Of a DNA stretch of 64,000 nt, positions 57,538 through 64,000 are shown one piece after another. Position 1 is the first letter of the stretch, and the number at the start of each line of letters is the position of its first letter. The stretch is from positions 62,001 to 126,000 of the forward strand of contig NZ_BJYS01000003.1 of NCBI RefSeq assembly GCF_007991635.1, written 5' to 3'. The position numbers and the translations under genes were made by a program. This DNA is from Adhaeribacter aerolatus. GTDB lineage: Bacteria; Bacteroidota; Bacteroidia; Cytophagales; Hymenobacteraceae. Below the pieces are notes generated by a model. It searched no databases, had not been told where the DNA came from, and saw only the letters and a program-made list of their open reading frames with translations.

Positions 57538-58506
57538 TTACCTGAATTTAGGCCCTCTGGTCCGTACAGGCATTATATAAGTCAGGTGCAATCCGGTAAT
57601 AATATACCAATCGTCGTCGGTAACATCACCCCGCTGTTCGCCCTTTACGCCATAACCTGGCAAATGCGAATACGGCGTACCGCTTGGGTCGGCCATAGCG
57701 CCTGGAAATCCAGACTGTCCGCTTCTATCCGATAAAATGGCCGCTGCTTTGCCTTTTTCGCCACCCATCGATAATAAATCGGCTTTAGAAGCATACTGGC
57801 CGCTCACATCATCTAAATAATCGGTGAAGGTTTTACGCCAGCCAATCTCAAAACTTAAATCCCACAACCGGTCTAGCTTATAACGAAAACCAATGCCCGC
57901 TGGTATAGCAATCTGTATTTTCTTATAAGGCGATGCATAACCATTACCGCCAACTTGCTGGCCTTCCGTTCCCAAAGGCTGCAACTCATAATAACCTTCG
58001 GCTAAATCCTGACCACCATCGTGGTAGGCTTTGGGGTTATGATGGAATAAGGCTACTCCCACAAAAGCATAAGGCGTAAAGTCCGGACGGCGGGTATAAG
58101 CGCCCCGGTTTTCGTACAGGTCAAAAATCATGGTACCGCTTAACTCCTTAATATCGTTCCGGAAATTTAAGTTACGCTTGTACCGCGGAATATTTTCTTC
58201 TTCATTCTGCGAGGCACTTTTCCGGTCGTCGCCGGTTATACGCCCCCAAAACATGTTCCCACGCACCGAGAACCGGGGATACATGCGATAGGTATACTCA
58301 ATACCGATATTGGGCCGGGTTGATTTAACACGCAAACTGGTGAAATCTGCTTCCGGAACAATATCCCCGAAATAGTTCATGGCGTTAAGATTAACCCCAA
58401 TACTGGCGTATCTTCTTCTTTTTGTAAAGCGCTGGGCTTCGGCGTCGGTAGGCACCAGCGATAACAATATTACGCCAAGAATAAATAATGCGACAAAATT
58501 CTTCAT
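57538..58506 (-). CDS. PorG-like outer-membrane protein (DUF6089), copy 1
   Basis: 322-aa exported barrel, relative of the next gene. Signal peptide about 1-24 (FVALFILGVILLSLVPTDAE). RRRYASIGVNLNAMNYFGDI, KELSGTMIFDLYENRG and IAIPAGIGFRYKLDRLWDLS are the shared strand motifs. It carries an extra segment of about 60 residues rich in Gly, Ser and Asp near 235-295 (a probable surface loop) before the last strands (WYIITGLHLTYIMPV). Lies between nadK and the shorter copy; the pair looks like a diverged tandem duplication. Confidence 0.75.
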   Translation of the reverse strand: MKNFVALFILGVILLSLVPTDAEAQRFTKRRRYASIGVNLNAMNYFGDIVPEADFTSLRVKSTRPNIGIEYTYRMYPRFSVRGNMFWGRITGDDRKSASQNEEENIPRYKRNLNFRNDIKELSGTMIFDLYENRGAYTRRPDFTPYAFVGVALFHHNPKAYHDGGQDLAEGYYELQPLGTEGQQVGGNGYASPYKKIQIAIPAGIGFRYKLDRLWDLSFEIGWRKTFTDYLDDVSGQYASKADLLSMGGEKGKAAAILSDRSGQSGFPGAMADPSGTPYSHLPGYGVKGEQRGDVTDDDWYIITGLHLTYIMPVRTRGPKFR

Positions 58507-58623
58507 ACTGAACCAGTTAATTTCTTTACTAAACTCTTTTATGCTGATGAGGTTTACCCGTAGGGCGCTAAATTAACAACAAAATGCTATATAAAAAAAG
58601 TAATACAGCTTACCTGCATATAT

Positions 58624-59505
58624 TTATTCGGCATTGCGCTTATCGAGTCCCCAATTTAGTTTACTACGTAAGGTATTTAAAAAGTTTACCTGCGCTATCT
58701 TTACTAATCGGGCATTAAAATTTTCCCGCCTCACGGCAATCTGCACCCTGGTATCTACCGATTGGGAGCGCGAATCGAGTGAAGCCAGAAAATTATGGCT
58801 CCGGGCTTCTACTTCAAACGAGATGACACTTTTGTCGGATACGACCAGGGGTCTAACGTTTAAATTATGAGGACATACGGGCGAAATCACAAAATTGTTG
58901 GTTTGGGGGTGCAGCAACGGGCCGCCGCAACTAAGTGAGTAACCGGTAGAACCGGTAGGCGTGGCTACAATTAAGCCATCGGCCCAGTAAGAGTTAAGGT
59001 AATCGCCATCCAGGTACGTGTGCACCACAATCATGGTCGTAGAATCAGATTTCTGAATGGAGAATTCGTTTAGTCCGAAATTAATACCATTAAAAACTTC
59101 CTGATCGGTATCGGCCCGGATCAAAGATCGGTCTTCCAGGCTGTAATGCCCTTTGTATAAGGCTTCGATGGCCGTGGGAATTTGGTCGTACGGAACCGTA
59201 GCCAGAAAGCCTAAACGGCCGGTATTAATGCCCAGAATAGGAATTTGGAGGGCCCCAACGTAAGTAATGGCATCCAGCAGGGTGCCGTCGCCGCCAATAC
59301 TAAGCATAAAACTAACGCCGTGAAGCGCGTCGCCCCGCCGGAACGACTGCAGGTTGTCCGGCAATTGAATATGCTCCTGCAAAATAACTTTAAATTCTTC
59401 GCCTACTAATATTTCGGTCTCGTGACGGACCAGTTCATCAAACATACCTTGTATGTAAGGCACTAATTTTTCGGCAAAGGGTTTTCCAATAATTGCTATT
59501 TTCAT
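58624..59505 (-). CDS. nadK: NAD kinase
   Basis: Phosphorylates NAD to NADP (293 aa). FMLSIGGDGTLLDAITYV near 68 contains the GGDGT motif with the catalytic Asp. NEFSIQKSDSTTMIVVHTYL near 147, TPTGSTGYSLSCGGPLLHPQ near 181 and VISPVCPHNLNVRPLV near 207 complete the family pattern. Cytoplasmic. In the usual Bacteroidota order CBS protein - nadK - porG-like - uppS - bamA. Confidence 0.96.
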   Translation of the reverse strand: MKIAIIGKPFAEKLVPYIQGMFDELVRHETEILVGEEFKVILQEHIQLPDNLQSFRRGDALHGVSFMLSIGGDGTLLDAITYVGALQIPILGINTGRLGFLATVPYDQIPTAIEALYKGHYSLEDRSLIRADTDQEVFNGINFGLNEFSIQKSDSTTMIVVHTYLDGDYLNSYWADGLIVATPTGSTGYSLSCGGPLLHPQTNNFVISPVCPHNLNVRPLVVSDKSVISFEVEARSHNFLASLDSRSQSVDTRVQIAVRRENFNARLVKIAQVNFLNTLRSKLNWGLDKRNAE

Positions 59506-59617
59506 GTCTGCAGGTAATCCGCGCGGCCAGCCAAGTTCATTTTAATTTAATTTAGGTTGCCGGTATCGGGTGGCTGGCCCGGCTTACTTGGTTTAAGAAA
59601 TTAAAAATTGCCGGAAT

Positions 59618-60283
59618 TTAAATATTTAAATATTTCATCAGCAAATCCAGCCGGTCCTGATCGTCTTTTATTTCGGCTGCATCCTGGAACTGGGCTACTA
59701 TCCGGTAATCGAAACGTTCGAAGGTAGCAATAATACGGTTCAGGTCGGTGCGGTTAATGCGGAGGGTAACTTTTATTTTATAGTCATCCATTTCGTCCGG
59801 CGACACATAAGCACTTAATATTTTAGCGTTGTTTTCTTCTACGTGCCGGCTAATCTCCGCTAAAGAATAATCGCGCTCGTTCATGCTCAGTATCAATATG
59901 CCGCCCTGCCCCTGCAAAGCCGACATTTGCCCGAAAGCCGCAATGGTATCGTTAACGGTTATTACCCCAAAAAACTCCTGGTGTTCATCCAGCACCGGCA
60001 CTACCTGTATTTTGTTCCGGATGGCTACCTCCATTACGCTATAAAAATGCTGGTAATGCATCACAAAAGCTTCTTTATAACCAAGTTCTAAAGTATCCAG
60101 GGTTACGCCATAGAGGTTTTTCTCGATAATATCGTCCTCGGTGATCATGCCCATGTACTGCCGGTTTTTTACAATCGGCAACTGATTTACCCGGAACTCT
60201 TCCATCCACCGCACCGCCTTTTCCACGGAATCGGAAATTTTAAGAGGGGGAATCATTTGGTTGATGAGCTCTTCGGCAATCAT
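59618..60283 (-). CDS. CBS-domain protein with C-terminal ACT-like domain
   Basis: Cytoplasmic 221-aa protein. Two CBS units: residues about 1-60 (PPLKISDSVEKAVRWMEEFR, QLPIVKNRQYMGMITEDDII) and 70-125 (VVPVLDEHQEFFGVITVNDT). An ACT-like regulatory fold follows at about 130-200 (GGILILSMNERDYSLAEISR). The architecture suggests adenosine-nucleotide or amino-acid sensing, but the target is unknown. Upstream of nadK, a conserved pairing. Confidence 0.88.
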   Translation of the reverse strand: MIAEELINQMIPPLKISDSVEKAVRWMEEFRVNQLPIVKNRQYMGMITEDDIIEKNLYGVTLDTLELGYKEAFVMHYQHFYSVMEVAIRNKIQVVPVLDEHQEFFGVITVNDTIAAFGQMSALQGQGGILILSMNERDYSLAEISRHVEENNAKILSAYVSPDEMDDYKIKVTLRINRTDLNRIIATFERFDYRIVAQFQDAAEIKDDQDRLDLLMKYLNI

Positions 60284-60400
60284 GTTTTGGTTTGTTATAT
60301 ACCAGTTTTAACCGGGCAACTGCATTATTATTGCTTTTATTAACCTAATAAATCGCTGTACTAATAAATAAACTATCTTAAAATATAATATCTCTATTGT

Positions 60401-61186
60401 TTAAAGCCAATGGGTTTGCTCCAGTTGCTTCACTTCTTTCTGCAAAAATTTTCTTAATATTTTATTAAAGGTATCGGGCTGTTCCATCATGGGCGCATGC
60501 CCGCATTCGTCAATAAAATGCAACTCCGAATTTTTAATTAACCGGTTAAACTCGTGCGCCACGTGCGGCGGGGTAATGGTATCGTTTAAGCCCCAGATAA
60601 GTAAAGTTGGCACCTGGATGCGGGTAATATCTTTGGCCATGTTGTGACGCTGGGCCGATTTGGCAATGGTTACAATCCGCATACATTTAGAGTTGCTGTT
60701 GGTTATACTAAAAACCTCATCGATGAGTTCTTTCGTAGCCGTTTCGGGCTTAAAAAAAGTATACTCAACGCGCTCTTTCAGGTACTCGTAATTGCCGCGT
60801 TTCGGAAAAGATCCGCCCATCGAATCTTCGAACAAGCCGGAACTACCGGTAAGCACCAGGCGCTTTACCTGGTTCGGAAAATCGAGGGTATACACCAATG
60901 CCACGTGCCCTCCCAGCGAGTTTCCCAGCAAGGTAAGATCCTGCAGGCCCATAAACCGTACAAATCCTTCTACAAAATTAACCAGGCCCGGCACACTAGC
61001 CTTGTGCAGCGGCATTTCGTAAATAGGCATTAATGGTATAACTACCCGATACTCTTTAGAAAAGGCTTCTACTACCCCACCCCAGTTGCTCAGCGCGCCA
61101 AACAACCCGTGCAGCAGCAACAACACTTCGCCTTGTCCTTCATCTATAAACTGATATTCTCCTTCTTCTTTAATTTGTATATCCAT
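60401..61186 (-). CDS. Alpha/beta hydrolase
   Basis: Alpha/beta-fold hydrolase of 261 aa without signal peptide. Oxyanion segment LLLLHGLFGALSNWGG near 24, nucleophile elbow LLGNSLGGHVALVY near 88 (Ser), acid LLIWGLNDTITPPHVA near 197 (Asp) and His in DECGHAPMMEQPDTF near 228: the catalytic triad is complete. Substrate unknown; it may be a housekeeping esterase. Confidence 0.88.
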   Translation of the reverse strand: MDIQIKEEGEYQFIDEGQGEVLLLLHGLFGALSNWGGVVEAFSKEYRVVIPLMPIYEMPLHKASVPGLVNFVEGFVRFMGLQDLTLLGNSLGGHVALVYTLDFPNQVKRLVLTGSSGLFEDSMGGSFPKRGNYEYLKERVEYTFFKPETATKELIDEVFSITNSNSKCMRIVTIAKSAQRHNMAKDITRIQVPTLLIWGLNDTITPPHVAHEFNRLIKNSELHFIDECGHAPMMEQPDTFNKILRKFLQKEVKQLEQTHWL

Positions 61187-61232
61187 GCCTGAAGGCTAAA
61201 TTTAATTAAAAATAAGGTGTGGCCTTTTAAGC

Positions 61233-61799
61233 TCACTTTATACCCGCCAACCGGGCCCAGTTGCGCAAGATGTCTAATCCGTAGGTAGTTAAAATAGCTT
61301 CCGGATGAAACTGCAAGGCATACAACGGTAATGATACGTGCCGGAACGCCATCAGTTCCTGATCGGCGGTATATGCCAGCGGAACCAGCACCGGACTTTC
61401 GTTATTTATTACCAGTGAATGATACCTTACAACTGGCATTTTATCCGGAAGGTTGTCAAATATAGCGTCTTTCCGGCATATTATCTCGGATATTTTACCG
61501 TGCATGGGCCGTATACCTTTCTGCAGCGTAGCCCCAAAGTATTCGCCCAAAGCCTGGTGTCCGAGGCAGATTCCCAACATGGGTTTGGTCTGGTGATACT
61601 TATGAATCACGGCTAGCATATTACCCGCATGCTGGGGTACGCCCGGCCCCGGCGACAGCACAATGGCCTGAAAATCCAGTTTTTCGAAAGCTGCCAGGGG
61701 CACATCGTTCCGGACCACCTGCGCTTGTATGCCTAACTGCCCGAAATAATCGAGCAGATTATAGGTATACGAATCAAAATTATCCAGCAGCAATATCAC
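61233..61799 (-). CDS. pabA: Glutamine amidotransferase, aminodeoxychorismate/anthranilate synthase component II
   Basis: Class I amidotransferase subunit that delivers ammonia to chorismate (about 188 aa). The longest frame starts at TTG 61832; GTG 61799 gives MILLLDNFDSYTYNLLDYFG, the usual family start, and is preferred. LSPGPGVPQHAGNM near 52, nucleophile MLGICLGHQALGEYFG (Cys near 81) and LYALQFHPEAILTTYG (His, Glu near 170) are all present. No trpE or pabB adjoins, so whether it serves folate (PabA) or tryptophan (TrpG) cannot be told; many bacteria use one subunit for both. Confidence 0.88.
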   Translation of the reverse strand: MILLLDNFDSYTYNLLDYFGQLGIQAQVVRNDVPLAAFEKLDFQAIVLSPGPGVPQHAGNMLAVIHKYHQTKPMLGICLGHQALGEYFGATLQKGIRPMHGKISEIICRKDAIFDNLPDKMPVVRYHSLVINNESPVLVPLAYTADQELMAFRHVSLPLYALQFHPEAILTTYGLDILRNWARLAGIK

Positions 61800-61865
61800 C
61801 TTACTATACCCAACACGTTTATTCTGGCCCAAAGGCTGCCTGGCGCTGTAAAATATTTCAGTGGC

Positions 61866-62384
61866 TTAAAACAAACCTTTCAGCGTAGCCAGCATACCCT
61901 TTATAAAAGGCATCAGAAAACTCATAATATCCAGGGCATAGGGCGTAGCCTTCAGCACCACCGGATAAATGACCGATTCGCTGGCCATTTTGTCTGAAAC
62001 CGATATACCGGCCAGGCGCGATACATTCAGCAGCAAACTTAAAGCCAGACAAAATTTAAGGCCACCCAGCACCCCACCCAGTATATTATCAAAAACGCCA
62101 AAAGGTGTAAAATCCAGCGCGGTTTTAAGCACAGTACCCAATAATCTTACGCCCAAAATAACGCCAACGAATACCAATAAAAACGATACAAACGGCAACA
62201 GCCCGTAGGCATTGCCTATATATTGCTGTACTATTGGAATAACAGTGGTTAATAATTTTAAACCCAGAATAAACCCGAGCACCAGCGCAATAACGGCCAG
62301 CAATTCCTGCAACAATCCTTTCCGGAAGCCCTGAAAAACCCCAAAGGCCAAAGGTATCAGCAGAAAAATATCGAACGTTGACAA
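61866..62384 (-). CDS. CvpA family membrane protein
   Basis: Inner-membrane protein of 172 aa with four hydrophobic segments, about 5-25, 30-52, 62-88 and 98-122 (FDIFLLIPLAFGVFQGFRKG at the start, PFGVFDNILGGVLGGLKFCL before the last). This is the CvpA (colicin V production) family, whose general role is unclear and may concern envelope homeostasis. The start is TTG four bases after the yqeY stop, so it is coupled to that gene. Confidence 0.88.
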   Translation of the reverse strand: MSTFDIFLLIPLAFGVFQGFRKGLLQELLAVIALVLGFILGLKLLTTVIPIVQQYIGNAYGLLPFVSFLLVFVGVILGVRLLGTVLKTALDFTPFGVFDNILGGVLGGLKFCLALSLLLNVSRLAGISVSDKMASESVIYPVVLKATPYALDIMSFLMPFIKGMLATLKGLF

Positions 62385-62388
62385 GGTA

Positions 62389-62850
62389 CTAGGCGTTGGT
62401 GTTGTTTAATAACCGACTTACTACCGACGAAATAGCTTTGCCATCGGCTTGTCCGCTCAGTTCGCGGGCGGCTACTCCCATTACTTTACCCAAATCTGAT
62501 GGACCCTGGGCACCTACCCGCTGAATAATTTCTACCAGTTTCTCTACCAAATCGGCTTCAGAAAGCTGCTGCGGCAAATATTCTTCAATGATGGCCAGTT
62601 CAGCCAGTTCGGTTTCTGCCAGATCGCTCCGGAACTGATTTGAATAAACCTCTGCCGACTCCCGGCGCTGTTTAGCCGCTTTGTTTAATAATTTTAGTTC
62701 CGTTTCGGGTGTCAAAGCCTGGGGAGCGCCTTTTTCGGTTTCGGCTAATAATATCAAAGACTTAATACTGCGCAAAGCGGTCAGACGGGTTTTATCTTTC
62801 GCCAGCATAGCTTGCTTTATATCCGCTTCTATTCTTTCTTTTAAACTCAT
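62389..62850 (-). CDS. GatB/YqeY domain protein
   Basis: 153-aa cytoplasmic helical protein with the YqeY/GatB tail domain: SLKERIEADIKQAMLAKDKT, LTALRSIKSLILLAETEKGA, AIIEEYLPQQLSEADLVEKL, GPSDLGKVMGVAARELSGQA. The domain in GatB contacts tRNA; the stand-alone protein's job is not established. First gene of the minus-strand envelope run and divergent from pdxJ. Confidence 0.92.
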   Translation of the reverse strand: MSLKERIEADIKQAMLAKDKTRLTALRSIKSLILLAETEKGAPQALTPETELKLLNKAAKQRRESAEVYSNQFRSDLAETELAELAIIEEYLPQQLSEADLVEKLVEIIQRVGAQGPSDLGKVMGVAARELSGQADGKAISSVVSRLLNNTNA

Positions 62851-62941
62851 AGTTTTATATTTAACAGTTATACAGATAAAATACCCTAAACTGGTTTAGA
62901 GAATAACCACAAAGCAAATAAATATTCTTAACAAAAGGTAT

Positions 62942-62949
62942 TAATTTTG
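62942..62949 (+). promoter_or_regulatory. Possible promoter -7 box (TAATTTTG) for pdxJ
   Basis: TAATTTTG matches TAnnTTTG about 125 bases upstream of pdxJ in AT-rich DNA; the long leader and composition make this a weak call. Confidence 0.3.
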
Positions 62950-63074
62950 ATTTATTAGTACACCGTTAAATATTAAATGCCAAGCCTTAAAATCAGTTAT
63001 GCCGGAAAATATTTCTTTTATTTAATTAATTTTTAATAATTAAGAATTAATTACCAATAAACTAACCACTAACT

Positions 63075-63788
63075 ATGACCAAGCTAAGTGTAAATATAAA
63101 TAAAATTGCCACGTTGCGGAATGCCCGCGGGGGTAACCGCCCCGATGTGGTGCAGGCCGCCCTGGATTGCGAGCGTTTTGGGGCGCAAGGCATAACAGTG
63201 CACCCCCGCCCCGACGAGCGCCACATCCGGTATCAGGACGTGCTGGACCTGAAACCGGTAGTTACCACCGAATTTAACATTGAAGGCAACCCGACACCAG
63301 ACTTTCTGGAGCTGGTGAAAAAAGTTAAACCCGAGCAGGTTACACTGGTGCCCGATGCGCCCGATGCCATTACCTCCAACGCCGGTTGGGACACTATTAA
63401 GCACCAGGCTTACTTAAAAGAAATTATCTCCGACTTAAAAGCCATTGGTACCCGCGTTTCGATATTTGTAGATCCGGTGGTAGAAATGGTGGAAGGCGCC
63501 GCCCAAACCGGTACCGACCGCATTGAATTATACACCGAAGCTTACGCTAAAAACTTCCTGCAAGATCCTGCCAAAGCCATAGCCCCCTACGCCGCAGCCG
63601 CTCAAAGGGCAGTTGCTTTAGGCTTAGGTATTAACGCCGGTCACGATTTAGATCTGGATAATCTTAAATATTTAAAGCAGAATATTCCGGGTTTACTCGA
63701 AGTATCTATTGGTCATGCGCTCATCTGCGATGCTTTGTATTTGGGCCTCGAAAATACGGTTCAGCTTTATTTAAGACAGTTGCAGTAG
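63075..63788 (+). CDS. pdxJ: Pyridoxine 5'-phosphate synthase
   Basis: Last step of DXP-dependent vitamin B6 synthesis, condensing 1-deoxyxylulose-5-phosphate with 3-amino-2-oxopropyl phosphate (237 aa). TIM barrel with N-terminal [20 protein letters not shown], active-site [14 protein letters not shown] near 47 (His, Arg), [19 protein letters not shown] near 99 and [13 protein letters not shown] near 185 (catalytic His). Length is standard. Followed at once by the mnmH gene. Confidence 0.96.
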   Translation: MTKLSVNINKIATLRNARGGNRPDVVQAALDCERFGAQGITVHPRPDERHIRYQDVLDLKPVVTTEFNIEGNPTPDFLELVKKVKPEQVTLVPDAPDAITSNAGWDTIKHQAYLKEIISDLKAIGTRVSIFVDPVVEMVEGAAQTGTDRIELYTEAYAKNFLQDPAKAIAPYAAAAQRAVALGLGINAGHDLDLDNLKYLKQNIPGLLEVSIGHALICDALYLGLENTVQLYLRQLQ

Positions 63789-63791
63789 CCT

Positions 63792-64000
63792 TTGATAAAC
63801 AAGCTCACCACCGAACAATTTTTAGAAAAAACCGCTTCGCTGCCGGTGCTGGATGTGCGTGCGCCGCTGGAATTTACAGCCGGCCATATTCCGGGGGCAC
63901 TTAGCTTTCCGTTGTTTACCGATGCAGAACGCAAGCAGGTAGGCACTGCTTACAAACAAATAAGCCGCGATAAAGCTATCTTAATCGGGCTGGATTATTT
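63792..64000 (+). CDS. mnmH: tRNA 2-selenouridine/geranyl-2-thiouridine synthase, 5' part (truncated by window end)
   Basis: First 69 codons only; the rest lies outside. Start is TTG at 63792, three bases after the pdxJ stop. The protein begins MINKLTTEQFLEKTASLPVL and continues with DVRAPLEFTAGHIPGALSFP and LFTDAERKQVGTAYKQISRD, the rhodanese opening of MnmH/SelU, whose catalytic Cys would follow beyond the window. The enzyme replaces sulfur by selenium, via a geranyl intermediate, at U34 of certain tRNAs. Confidence 0.88.
   Translation, partial: MINKLTTEQFLEKTASLPVLDVRAPLEFTAGHIPGALSFPLFTDAERKQVGTAYKQISRDKAILIGLDY

Noticed and set aside
1-64000. tRNA or rRNA genes
   Set aside because: Intergenic regions were read by eye for tRNA-like arms and rRNA sequence; none was found. 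A covariance-model scan would be decisive.

Overview
The window is chromosomal DNA of a Bacteroidota bacterium, most likely order Cytophagales and possibly the Hymenobacteraceae (Adhaeribacter/Pontibacter/Rufibacter type). This rests on gliding genes gldB, gldD and gldE, the order HU - mutY - ssb - gldE - gldD, a second conserved block (CBS protein - nadK - PorG-like barrels - uppS - bamA - ompH - ompH), repeated TAnnTTTG promoter boxes, few visible Shine-Dalgarno sites, and many GTG/TTG starts. The genus is an inference. No rRNA, tRNA, CRISPR array, prophage or classical insertion sequence was seen; most of the window is housekeeping DNA.

Layout. 1-3.8 kb: end of nth, then an asparagine-synthase-like gene coupled to a family 4 glycosyltransferase. 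3.9-14.8 kb: gldB, an outer-membrane barrel protein, RNase G, a 29-codon ribosomal-type gene, a TPR protein, HU, mutY, ssb, gldE, gldD, recG. 15-26.4 kb: a secreted protein of unknown function, then on the minus strand a fatty-acid degradation locus (MarR regulator, fused hydroxyacyl-CoA dehydrogenase/enoyl-CoA hydratase, thiolase, acyl-CoA dehydrogenase) with a separate acyl-CoA synthetase. 26.5-32.6 kb: a degenerate arginase-like protein, a cytochrome b5-like protein, an amino-sugar kinase and MurQ (cell-wall recycling), and three very small lipoproteins. 32.7-43.6 kb: der, era, a TraB/GumN protein, ferrochelatase, a LOG protein, Sua5/TsaC, cysteine desulfurase, phosphoglucosamine mutase, mazG. 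44.1-50.4 kb: a TonB energy-transduction cluster (exbB, two exbD, tonB) continuing into a PstS-like lipoprotein and a TPR protein. 50.6-62.9 kb: rluD-type synthase and a long minus-strand envelope run from yqeY down to two ompH genes. 63.1 kb to the end: pdxJ and the start of mnmH.

The part that looks least ordinary is a set of small intergenic cassettes. Both intergenic gaps among the three beta-oxidation enzyme genes are filled by a one-gene cassette: a GIY-YIG nuclease gene bounded by a perfect 22-bp terminal inverted repeat, and a four-helix-bundle (S23-type) gene bounded by a shorter inverted repeat. A gene-free relic at about 31.7 kb carries a degenerate copy of the same 22-bp ends nested inside a second inverted repeat and an 8-bp direct repeat. 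Two further gene-free inverted-repeat pairs sit between gldD and recG and between the cysteine desulfurase and glmM genes. I read these as small mobile or formerly mobile elements, possibly two families each with its own protein. That is inference from repeat geometry and needs comparative genomics.

Promoter, terminator and palindrome calls come from reading by eye. Where a start codon was moved from the longest reading frame, the reason is given in the entry.
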